From an uncultured Lachnospiraceae bacterium (GTDB lineage: Bacteria; Bacillota; Clostridia; Lachnospirales; Lachnospiraceae), in contig CADCOL010000215.1 of assembly GCA_902803015.1 (NCBI GenBank), forward strand, positions 1-23,921: a stretch of DNA of 23,921 nt. The letters are read 5' to 3'. Below are positions 7,152-14,310 of this stretch, one piece after another. Below the pieces are notes generated by a model. That model was not told the origin of the DNA. It saw only the letters and a list, made by a program, of their open reading frames with translations, and did no database searches. The position numbers were made by a program, and so were the translations under genes. Each line of letters starts with the position of its first letter. Within the stretch, counting starts at the first letter, position 1.

Positions 7152-8936
7152 ATGAATAAAAACAGGAACAGCAAATTACAAATAACTGCATGGAGAATTA
7201 TTCAGGTCTCCCTGATTGTCCTTACAATTCTCGGAATTGTAAAGTCGGTTTTTGTGAGTCTTGATATGGACGAATCCTATGCAATAGCACAAGCTTATCG
7301 CCTGGTAACAGGTGATAAGCTTATTTATGATATGTGGGAACCGCATCAGTTCTCCGCTTTTTTGCCTGCGGTATTCCTTCTTCCGTTTTATAAAATTACG
7401 GGAGGAATGGAGTATTCCGTTATTTATTTAAGAATTGCGGGAATACTGCTGCATACCTTGCTCGGAGTATTTCTCTATATCACGGCAAAAAAAGAAACGA
7501 ATAAGTGTGCGGCCTTTCTTTTGCTGATTCTTCATATGAATTTTCTTCCCAAATGGGTAGCCGTACCGGAATTTGAACTGATGCATTATTGGAGTCTGGT
7601 TTTGATTTTTCTGCTTTTGTACTCCTTTGAGGAATCCGGCGGCGTGTATCGCCCGATTCTTGCCGGTATGGCATATGTGATATCCGGTTTGTGTTATCCG
7701 ACAATGATTTTCCTGTTTCCCGTGTTCTTAATCGGGCTGATTACTTCAAAACGAAAAACAGGAGTTGTGCTCTTTTCGGCTGCATCCGTTATTTCGGCAT
7801 TTTTTGTTCTGTTGCTCTGCTATCTGTTTGCGAAGGATAGAATGATTCCGTATTTGTCGTATATTTTAGCGGATCCTTCCCATGCGTCCCTAAGCGGTAT
7901 ACAAAAGATTCAGAGTTTCCTGTCCCAGTTTGCCGAAGTCGGAGTGCCGTTTGGCATTTCTCTTTTGGCAGCGGCGATACCGACGGCGGTGCTTTCGGTC
8001 GTGAATGCCGGAAAAAAGAAATCATCGGGAGAGAAAAAGAATGTGGATTGGCTTATTATTCTGCTTGCAATCAGCACTGTGCTTTTGTCGATGCGTGCGC
8101 TTTTCGGGTACGTTTTCGGCGACGAAAATCAGTTTACGATGCAGGTGAGATATGTTCCGTTTGCAATTCTTCTTCTCCTTGTTTCAATCCGAAATTACAG
8201 AGTCTGTCGAAGAGAATTCTGGTATGGGATACTTCCGGGAGTTCTGGCGTTTCCCGCAGTGCTGGTTCTTTCGAATATGGGTGTGAATGTTGCGTTTTCC
8301 AAACTTTTCTGTGTCGTTATTCCGGGAGTATTTGTATTGTATAAGTGCGAGAAAAAGGAAACTGTTTCCGGCTCTTTCGATTCCCTTCTTTGCAAAGGTC
8401 GAAAAGCGGCGCCCATGCTGGCTTTAGCGGCATTTTTACTGTGTTTTTTCTGCTGCAGGATTCTTCTGATTCGTGTCACGGGATGCCTGCCCGTCACTGT
8501 AAAAGCGAATATGGAGCGGATTGAAAACGGTCCGGCAAAAGGCGTTTATGTGACGGAAGAACCGGCGCTTTACTGGAATACATCATACAAAGAGCTCAAG
8601 AATTTCATCCCGGAAGACGCAAATGTACTGTATGTGGGAAGGGAGCAGCTGTTTTATGCCTGCTTTTGCAAACGCACCATGGCCCCGTCCGTTCAGGGTA
8701 CTACAATCTATAATGAGATGTATGATGCATACTATGACGAATTTCCCGGAAAGCGGCCGCAAATCGTGGTATTCGATGAGTCATTATACAGCAATCCGGT
8801 TTATTCGCAGATGGTGGACGGATATGATTTGAAGGCCGATCACATTAAGGAGTGGATGGATAAAAACTTCGACATTGTCGAAGAAAAGAAGGCGGGAATC
8901 TATCGGGTTGTTTATTTGGAATCAAAGAGCGACTAA
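7152..8936 (+). CDS. Polytopic membrane protein, GT-C glycosyltransferase-like
   Basis: A 594-aa protein with about ten to twelve hydrophobic segments, the first at residues 13-35, and a soluble C-terminal domain of about 150 residues after the last segment near residue 440. Directly after the first membrane helix comes LDMDESYAIAQAYRL (acidic residues D38, D40, E41). An acidic pair in the first extracytoplasmic loop is the catalytic hallmark of GT-C fold transferases such as the ArnT/PMT (GT39, GT83) group, which use polyprenyl-phosphate sugars. The WEPHQ motif shortly after also fits that loop. Donor and acceptor cannot be told. The ribosome binding site is poor (no purine run before 7152), so the start is less certain than for neighbouring genes; the ORF begins 26 nt after metK. 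It may transfer sugars to wall polymers or lipids, but this is inference. Confidence 0.65.
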   Translation: MNKNRNSKLQITAWRIIQVSLIVLTILGIVKSVFVSLDMDESYAIAQAYRLVTGDKLIYDMWEPHQFSAFLPAVFLLPFYKITGGMEYSVIYLRIAGILLHTLLGVFLYITAKKETNKCAAFLLLILHMNFLPKWVAVPEFELMHYWSLVLIFLLLYSFEESGGVYRPILAGMAYVISGLCYPTMIFLFPVFLIGLITSKRKTGVVLFSAASVISAFFVLLLCYLFAKDRMIPYLSYILADPSHASLSGIQKIQSFLSQFAEVGVPFGISLLAAAIPTAVLSVVNAGKKKSSGEKKNVDWLIILLAISTVLLSMRALFGYVFGDENQFTMQVRYVPFAILLLLVSIRNYRVCRREFWYGILPGVLAFPAVLVLSNMGVNVAFSKLFCVVIPGVFVLYKCEKKETVSGSFDSLLCKGRKAAPMLALAAFLLCFFCCRILLIRVTGCLPVTVKANMERIENGPAKGVYVTEEPALYWNTSYKELKNFIPEDANVLYVGREQLFYACFCKRTMAPSVQGTTIYNEMYDAYYDEFPGKRPQIVVFDESLYSNPVYSQMVDGYDLKADHIKEWMDKNFDIVEEKKAGIYRVVYLESKSD

Positions 8937-8948
8937 GCCACGCAAGCC

Positions 8949-8977
8949 TTGAATTTTGCGCATTTTTGAGATAAAAT
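8949..8977 (+). promoter_or_regulatory. Sigma-A-type promoter of the ireB operon
   Basis: TTGAAT at 8949-8954, 17-nt spacer, TAAAAT at 8972-8977. It is the only clear promoter before the long series of tightly packed genes running to 17382. Confidence 0.75.
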
Positions 8978-9018
8978 TATTTTGTATTTTTATGTCCATA
9001 TAGGAGGAGGGAATCAAT

Positions 9019-9285
9019 ATGTCAGTTGTCAGTTCCGATACTCAGTTTTTCAGTGTGGAAAAGGACTCCAGAGACAGGGTGAAATTAATCCTTGCGGATG
9101 TTTATTCATCCTTAAAGGAAAAGGGTTACAATCCGGTCAATCAGATTGTCGGATATATTATGTCCGGAGATCCGACTTACATTACCAGCCACAATAACGC
9201 AAGAAGCCTGATTATGAAGGCAGAACGCGACGAACTTGTGGAAGAGATGTTGATTGCGTATATTGACGCCAACGGATGGAATTAG
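9019..9285 (+). CDS. ireB: IreB family regulatory phosphoprotein (UPF0297/DUF965)
   Basis: An 88-aa protein with the whole-length family pattern: a short Ser/Thr-bearing N-terminus (SSDTQFF), [19 protein letters not shown], and [20 protein letters not shown]. In Enterococcus faecalis IreB is a small substrate of the PASTA kinase IreK, phosphorylated on N-terminal threonines, and lowers cephalosporin resistance; here Thr8 and Ser5/Ser6 are the candidate sites. The AGGAGGAGGG upstream is among the strongest ribosome binding sites in the window. The following order ruvX then DUF1292 equals yrzL-yrrK-yrzB of Bacillus. The kinase itself is not in the window. Family is certain, the regulatory role is by homology. 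Confidence 0.93.
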   Translation: MSVVSSDTQFFSVEKDSRDRVKLILADVYSSLKEKGYNPVNQIVGYIMSGDPTYITSHNNARSLIMKAERDELVEEMLIAYIDANGWN

Positions 9286-9286
9286 T

Positions 9287-9715
9287 ATGAGAATTCTCGG
9301 ACTCGATTACGGTTCCAAAACGGTCGGGGTTGCCGTTTCCGATCCTACAGGACTGATTGCCACCGGTTTGGAAATCATCCGCAGGGACCGGGAGGACAAG
9401 CTGCGCAAAACTTATGCGCGCATTGAGGAGCTCATCGTCGAATACTCAGTGGATTATATTGTTTTGGGATGTCCGCTCAATATGGATGATTCCGAAGGCG
9501 ACAGGGTAGTAAAAACATATGCATTTAAGGAAGCCCTGGAACGACGTACAGGCCTTCGTGTGGAATTGATGGATGAGCGGTTAAGTACCGTGGAAGCGGA
9601 TGAGCTGATGAATGAAGCTCGTATTGCGGGAAAAGAACGAAAAAAGTACGTGGATAAAATCGCCGCAACGTTTATTTTGCAATGGTATTTGGACGAACTT
9701 AAGGCGAAAGGATAA
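9287..9715 (+). CDS. ruvX: Putative Holliday junction resolvase / pre-16S rRNA nuclease YqgF
   Basis: 143 aa when started at the ATG at 9287, which begins one base after the ireB stop and opens with the diagnostic MRILGLDYGSKTVGVAVSD. An upstream in-frame ATG at 9254 would add 11 residues inside ireB that do not look like family sequence. The RNase H-like fold carries its metal ligands in LDYG (D7), in IVLGCPLNMD and in MDERLSTVEAD. In bacteria the protein is essential or near essential and takes part in maturation of the 16S rRNA 5' end; the resolvase role was proposed from structure. Translation is probably coupled to ireB. Confidence 0.93.
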   Translation: MRILGLDYGSKTVGVAVSDPTGLIATGLEIIRRDREDKLRKTYARIEELIVEYSVDYIVLGCPLNMDDSEGDRVVKTYAFKEALERRTGLRVELMDERLSTVEADELMNEARIAGKERKKYVDKIAATFILQWYLDELKAKG

Positions 9716-9718
9716 TAT

Positions 9719-9973
9719 ATGGATCGAATCAAATTTATCGGTGAAGACGGGGAAGAAATCGAATTCTATGTTTTGGAGCAGACTACCGTCGGCGGAGTAA
9801 ACTATATTCTTGTAACGGACAGCGAAGAAGGCGACTCGGAAGCATTGATTCTGAAAGATACATCCGCTAACGAGGACGAAGAAGCACTGTACGATATCGT
9901 CTCCGATGAAGCTGAATTGGAAAGCCTGGCAAAGATTTTTGAAAATCTTTTGGAGGATGTCGATTTTGAATAG
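9719..9973 (+). CDS. DUF1292 family protein (YrzB-like)
   Basis: An 84-aa, very acidic protein of the DUF1292 family: a beta-rich first half (IKFIGEDGEEIEFYVLEQT, GGVNYILVTD) and an acidic helical tail ending in DVDFE. Its place right after ruvX is conserved in Firmicutes (Bacillus yrzB). It starts 3 nt after ruvX and its end overlaps the start of the RNase J gene by 8 nt. Function is unknown in the family. Confidence 0.88.
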   Translation: MDRIKFIGEDGEEIEFYVLEQTTVGGVNYILVTDSEEGDSEALILKDTSANEDEEALYDIVSDEAELESLAKIFENLLEDVDFE

Positions 9974-11621
9974 CGAAAAAATCAAAGTCATTCCGCTTGG
10001 TGGTTTGGAACAAATCGGAATGAATATCACGGCCTTTGAATATGAGGACGAAATCATCGTGGTGGATTGCGGATTGTCATTCCCTACGGATGATATGCTG
10101 GGAATTGATCTGGTCATTCCCGATGTAACATACTTAAAAGAGAATCAGGCAAAGCTGAAAGGCTTTTTTATCACGCACGGACATGAGGATCATATCGGTG
10201 CGTTACCCTATGTTTTAAGGGAAGTGAATGCACCGATTTTTGCAACGACCCTTACCATGGGACTTATCGAGCATAAATTAAAAGAGCATAAACTGGACAT
10301 CAACACGGATCGTATTATTGTCGATTTCGGATGTGTGGTAAAAGTCGGAAAAATGTCCGTGGAGTTTATTAAGACCAATCACTCCATCGTGGATGCCGCG
10401 GCTTTGGCCATTTATTCGCCGGCGGGTGTTATTGTGCATACCGGCGATTTTAAGGTGGATTACACACCTGTATACGGAGATGCCATTGATCTGCAACGCT
10501 TTGCGGAACTTGGGAAAAAAGGTGTTCTTGCATTAATGTGTGATTCCACCAATGCGGAAAGACCCGGATTCACGGCTTCGGAGAAAACGCTGGGGAAAAC
10601 CTTTGACAATATCTTCCATGAGCATCAGAACAGAAGAATTCTTGTTGCCACTTTCGCATCCAATGTGGACAGAGTGCAGCAGATTATTAATACGGCGCAT
10701 TCCTACGGAAGAAAAGTTGTGGTGGAAGGCCGCAGTATGGTGAATATCATTCAGACGGCGGTGGAGTTAAACCGTTTGTCCATTCCGGAGAATACACTGA
10801 TTGATATTGACGAGTTAAACAATTATCCCGATGAAAAGACCGTCATCATTACGACGGGGTCGCAGGGAGAGAGTATGGCGGCATTAAGCCGAATGGCGGG
10901 AGGCATTCATAAAAAGATTAAAATCTCCCCCATGGATACCATTATTTTTTCTTCTCATCCCATTCCGGGAAATGAGAAGGCTGTTACCAAGGTAATTAAC
11001 GATCTTCTCTTAAAAGGGGCTGAGGTTATCTTTCAGGATGCACATGTTTCCGGCCATGCGTGCAGGGAAGAAATCAAACTGATTTATACTTTGACGCAGC
11101 CGAAGTATGCGATTCCCGTACACGGAGAATTCAAGCATCTGAAAGCACAGGAAGAAATCGCAAAAGAACTCGGAATGACATCGGACCGGATTATTATTCT
11201 GCGTTCCGGAAGTGTTCTGGAAATCGGGGAAGACGGAGCCGAAACAGTCGGCGAGGTTCCCTGCGGAGCACTCTATGTTGACGGACTCGGCGTCGGAGAT
11301 GTCGGAACGACGGTAATGCGTGAGCGTCAGAACCTTGCGGAAGACGGAATTGTAATTGTTACACTGGTAATAGACAGTTACACCGGCGAATATCTTGCAG
11401 GCCCCACCATTACAAGCCGCGGTTTTATTTACATGAAAGAAGCGGAAGATTTGCTGGATGAAGCAACGGTTCTGGCTACGGAGAAACTTGATAAACTTCG
11501 CGGCCAGGGCGTAACGGACTGGAATCGTTTAAAAGGTGCGCTGCGGGATGTGCTCGGAGATTTCTTCCGTAAGAAAACCAAGAGAAACCCCATGATTGTT
11601 TCGGTATTTGAAGAGGTATAG
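9966..11621 (+). CDS. Ribonuclease J
   Basis: A metallo-beta-lactamase/beta-CASP RNase of about 552 aa, normal length. The start is set at TTG 9966: family homology begins at NSEKIKVIPLGG, and GGAGG at 9952-9956 lies 9 nt before it. The only nearby ATGs (9906, 9957) would be out of place. Zinc ligands are in THGHEDHIGALPY (H71-H76) and HTGDFK; the beta-CASP motifs are seen in CDSTNAE, FSSHPIPGNE and HVSGHA. RNase J has 5'-3' exonuclease and endonuclease activity in mRNA decay and rRNA processing. Firmicutes often have J1 and J2; this could be either, so no letter is given. The next gene starts 3 nt after its stop. Confidence 0.95.
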   Translation: MNSEKIKVIPLGGLEQIGMNITAFEYEDEIIVVDCGLSFPTDDMLGIDLVIPDVTYLKENQAKLKGFFITHGHEDHIGALPYVLREVNAPIFATTLTMGLIEHKLKEHKLDINTDRIIVDFGCVVKVGKMSVEFIKTNHSIVDAAALAIYSPAGVIVHTGDFKVDYTPVYGDAIDLQRFAELGKKGVLALMCDSTNAERPGFTASEKTLGKTFDNIFHEHQNRRILVATFASNVDRVQQIINTAHSYGRKVVVEGRSMVNIIQTAVELNRLSIPENTLIDIDELNNYPDEKTVIITTGSQGESMAALSRMAGGIHKKIKISPMDTIIFSSHPIPGNEKAVTKVINDLLLKGAEVIFQDAHVSGHACREEIKLIYTLTQPKYAIPVHGEFKHLKAQEEIAKELGMTSDRIIILRSGSVLEIGEDGAETVGEVPCGALYVDGLGVGDVGTTVMRERQNLAEDGIVIVTLVIDSYTGEYLAGPTITSRGFIYMKEAEDLLDEATVLATEKLDKLRGQGVTDWNRLKGALRDVLGDFFRKKTKRNPMIVSVFEEV

Positions 11622-11623
11622 GA

Positions 11624-11950
11624 ATGCTGGGATTCGAAAAGGAAATCGAGGATTTCACAAGAACCGTATGTGAAACACCGATTTACCAGAACTACATTGA
11701 AAAGAAGAATACGCTGAAACTGGACGAGGATCTCTGGAATAAGGTCAGCGAGTATCGGAAACGCAAATTCGAGATGCAGGCACTTCTTTCCGGGGATGAA
11801 ATGTTTGACCGCACGGAAGCGTTCAATAATGAGTATGAATGGCTTTTGTCGGATGTCAGAGTGGCAGAATATCTGGATGCGGAGCTTGCGGTTTGCCGCC
11901 TGCTGCAAAAAATCAGTACGAGTCTGATTATGGCATTGGATTTTGAATAA
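11624..11950 (+). CDS. YlbF/YmcA family protein
   Basis: A 108-aa, helical, charged protein (FTRTVCETPIYQNYIEKKN... EYRKRKFEMQAL... RVAEYLDAELAVCRLLQKI). The pattern fits the Com_YlbF family, whose Bacillus members YlbF and YmcA form the Y-complex that directs RNase Y cleavage and affects competence and sporulation. AGAGG at 11612-11616 lies before the ATG. The position 3 nt after RNase J suits a role in RNA processing, though that link is inferred from context. Confidence 0.75.
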   Translation: MLGFEKEIEDFTRTVCETPIYQNYIEKKNTLKLDEDLWNKVSEYRKRKFEMQALLSGDEMFDRTEAFNNEYEWLLSDVRVAEYLDAELAVCRLLQKISTSLIMALDFE

Positions 11951-11965
11951 AAGAGGTACACGGAT

Positions 11966-12424
11966 TTGAAAAAGATTTTAATTAAAGTGGGAACCATTCT
12001 TGTAAAAGTTGCGGTTATGGTTTTTGCCGTATTTATGCTTTACAAGTTTTCGCTGTTTGCGTATGATTACGGATTCCGTATTTTTGCGGATACCCCGATT
12101 GACAGGGAACCGGGTATTGACGTGAATGTCGCAATCGTAGAAGGAAAGACCGTAAAGCAGATTGGAAAGCTTCTGGAAGAAAAAGGATTGATTCGTGACG
12201 GAAGACTTTTCGTTTTGCAGGAAACATTCAGTGAATATTCCGGAAGGTTAAATCCCGGCGTATATACATTGAATACATCCCAGACACCCTATGAAATGAT
12301 GGCTATTATGGCAGAGGAACAGCAGGAAGTTGCAGACAATCCCGCCGTTACGAAGGACGACGATTCCGGGGAAGAGCCTGACGAAGGAGAAGACGAAGGC
12401 GAGGGAGAAGGCGAAGAGGAATAA
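11966..12424 (+). CDS. Short MltG/YceG-like membrane protein without catalytic domain
   Basis: 152 aa starting at TTG 11966, 9 nt after AGAGG (11952-11956); no ATG fits. Residues 4-27 form a membrane anchor (KVAVMVFAVFMLYKF). Residues about 45-115 resemble the N-terminal LysM-like part of the YceG/MltG family (VAIVEGKTVKQIGKLLEEKGLI, LNPGVYTLNTSQTPYEMM). Full MltG, an endolytic transglycosylase that ends glycan strands, is about 330-390 aa with a catalytic Glu in the C-terminal domain; that domain is absent here. Instead the protein ends in an acidic tail of about 25 residues made almost only of Asp, Glu and Gly. It may be a glycan-binding or regulatory relative. The reading frame is intact, so it is not an obvious recent truncation. 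Confidence 0.75.
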   Translation: MKKILIKVGTILVKVAVMVFAVFMLYKFSLFAYDYGFRIFADTPIDREPGIDVNVAIVEGKTVKQIGKLLEEKGLIRDGRLFVLQETFSEYSGRLNPGVYTLNTSQTPYEMMAIMAEEQQEVADNPAVTKDDDSGEEPDEGEDEGEGEGEEE

Positions 12425-12428
12425 AGCG

Positions 12429-13091
12429 TTGAGTGCAAACGAAAGAATGGTTACATTCATTAATTCCATGGAAGAAGATCTGCCGCCTTTACTCGGGGAA
12501 ATAGAGCGCGAGGCACTTTCCGATGAAGTTCCCATTATCCGTAAGGATATGCAGGGATTTATGAGATTCCTCATAAAGACAAAGAAACCGTTGCGGATTC
12601 TGGAAGTCGGTACCGCAACCGGTTTTTCCGCACTTTTGATGGCAGAGTATATGCCGGCCGGTGCGAAGATTACCACCATCGAAAAATATGAAAAACGTAT
12701 TCCGGTAGCGAAAAAGAATTTCGAACGGGCCGGGAAGAGCGATGCAATTACTCTGCTGGAAGGAGACGCGACAGATATCCTTCCTGCTCTTACCGAAGGA
12801 TATGATTTTATATTCATGGATGCGGCAAAAGGGCAGTATTTAAACTTCCTGCCGGAGGCCGTGCGATTACTTACCCCCGGCGGAACGCTTCTTACGGACA
12901 ATGTTTTGCAGGACGGAGATATTATAGAATCCCGCTACGGTGTCTGCAGAAGAAACCGCACCATTCATGCAAGGATGCGGGAATACCTATACGAATTGAA
13001 ACATCATCCGCTTCTGGATACGGTGATTCTTACCGTAGGAGACGGAGCGGCTGTTTCGGTAAAGAAAGAGAATGATTATGAAGAAACCTGA
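12429..13091 (+). CDS. trmR: Class I SAM-dependent O-methyltransferase, TrmR-like
   Basis: A catechol-O-methyltransferase-type (methyltransf_3) protein. The start is placed at TTG 12429, 8 nt after GAGGA (12416-12420); ATG 12447 is the alternative. An upstream ATG at 12330 lies inside the preceding gene in another frame and would add unrelated basic sequence. The SAM-binding motif is LEVGTATGFSALLMAEY and the metal/substrate motif FIFMDAAKGQYLNFLP, with a second acidic site in LLTDNVLQDG. Together with the U32 gene that overlaps it, this matches Bacillus yrrM-yrrN/O, where TrmR methylates 5-hydroxyuridine at tRNA position 34 to 5-methoxyuridine. About 220 aa, normal length. The symbol rests on family plus gene order. 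Confidence 0.85.
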   Translation: MSANERMVTFINSMEEDLPPLLGEIEREALSDEVPIIRKDMQGFMRFLIKTKKPLRILEVGTATGFSALLMAEYMPAGAKITTIEKYEKRIPVAKKNFERAGKSDAITLLEGDATDILPALTEGYDFIFMDAAKGQYLNFLPEAVRLLTPGGTLLTDNVLQDGDIIESRYGVCRRNRTIHARMREYLYELKHHPLLDTVILTVGDGAAVSVKKENDYEET

Positions 13092-14307
13092 ATTACTGGT
13101 TCCGGCAGGCAGTCTTGAAGTTTTGAAGGTTGCCGTTAACTACGGAGCGGACGCGGTGTATATCGGCGGCGAGGCCTTTGGTCTTCGAGCGAAAGCAAAG
13201 AATTTTTCTTCTGACGAAATGCGGGAAGGAATTGCATTTGCTCATGCGCACGGAGTGAAAGTGTATGTAACCGCCAATATTTTTGCTCATAATTATGATT
13301 TAATCGAAGCGGCAAAGTATTTCAAAGAACTCGGAGAAATCGGGCCGGATGCGGTTCTTATTTCCGATCCCGGCATGTTTCTTCTGGCAAAAGAGAATTG
13401 CCCCAATCTTGAAATTCATATCTCAACCCAGGCAAACAATACGAATTATATGACATACCGTTTCTGGTGGGAAATGGGTGCAAAGCGGGTGGTTTCCGCA
13501 AGAGAGCTTTCTTTGGCCGAATTAAAAGAGATACGTGCCAATATTCCGGAAGAAATGGAAATCGAGAGCTTTATTCACGGCGCCATGTGTATTTCCTATT
13601 CCGGCAGATGCCTTTTGTCGAATTATTTTACCGGAAGAGATGCCAACCGCGGAGAGTGTACGCATCCCTGCCGATGGAAATATGCCGTGGCCGAAGAATC
13701 GCGTCCGGGTGAATACCTGCCGATTGAAGAGAATGACCGCGGGACGTATATTTTTAATTCCAAGGACCTTTGCATGATTGAATATCTTCCGGATCTTGTG
13801 GATGCGGGAATCGATTCGTTAAAAATCGAAGGCCGGATGAAAACCGCATTATATGTGGCGACGGTTGCGAGAACATACCGGAAGGCCATTGATGATTATT
13901 TTGCCGGAGAAGAAGTATATAAGGCAAACATGGACTGGTATCATTCCGAAATCCGAAAATGTACTTACCGTGAATTTTCGACGGGGTTCTATTTCGGAAA
14001 GCCGAGTGAAGAGAATCAGATTTACGATGCCAATACCTATGTGAGCGAAGCCGTTTATCTGGGATGTGTGGAAGAAATCGATGAACGGGGCTATGCGCGC
14101 ATTGAGCAAAAGAATAAATTCCTGGTCGGTGACGAAATCGAAATCATGAAGCCGAACGGAGATAATGTAACTACAAAAGTAGTTGGAATTTATACCGAGA
14201 GCGGAGAACAGCGTGAAAGCGCCCCTCATCCGCAGGAGATTTTGTATCTGAATTTGAGTACTCATCCCGAAAAGGGAGATTTGTTAAGAGCATCGGAAAG
14301 GAAATAG
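13072..14307 (+). CDS. trhP: Peptidase U32 family protein, TrhP-like tRNA hydroxylation protein
   Basis: A 411-aa U32 protein overlapping the trmR stop by 20 nt (ATG 13072 or, equally possible, ATG 13078). It opens with ELLVPAGSLEVLKVAVNYGADAVYIGG, the family's TIM-barrel start. The U32 signature region contains four cysteines, C173, C180, C196 and C200 (CISYSGRCLL and GECTHPCRWKY), which fit the iron-sulfur site reported for the group. TrhP proteins make 5-hydroxyuridine at tRNA U34 using prephenate as hydroxyl-donor precursor; TrmR then methylates it. Bacillus has two paralogues (TrhP1 of about 300 aa and TrhP2 of about 420 aa); only the longer type is present here. Some relatives are annotated as collagenases, which the context does not favour. 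Confidence 0.88.
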   Translation: MIMKKPELLVPAGSLEVLKVAVNYGADAVYIGGEAFGLRAKAKNFSSDEMREGIAFAHAHGVKVYVTANIFAHNYDLIEAAKYFKELGEIGPDAVLISDPGMFLLAKENCPNLEIHISTQANNTNYMTYRFWWEMGAKRVVSARELSLAELKEIRANIPEEMEIESFIHGAMCISYSGRCLLSNYFTGRDANRGECTHPCRWKYAVAEESRPGEYLPIEENDRGTYIFNSKDLCMIEYLPDLVDAGIDSLKIEGRMKTALYVATVARTYRKAIDDYFAGEEVYKANMDWYHSEIRKCTYREFSTGFYFGKPSEENQIYDANTYVSEAVYLGCVEEIDERGYARIEQKNKFLVGDEIEIMKPNGDNVTTKVVGIYTESGEQRESAPHPQEILYLNLSTHPEKGDLLRASERK

Positions 14308-14310
14308 ACA

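Noticed and set aside
12330..12428. Upstream extension of the TrmR-like methyltransferase from the ATG at 12330
   Set aside because: The added residues are translated from the MltG-like acidic tail in another frame and are unrelated Lys/Arg-rich sequence; the TTG at 12429 has a proper ribosome site.
12248..12901. 217-codon minus-strand open frame opposite the MltG-like and TrmR-like genes
   Set aside because: It mirrors codons of the two sense genes; Ser/Phe/Arg-biased and without a ribosome site.
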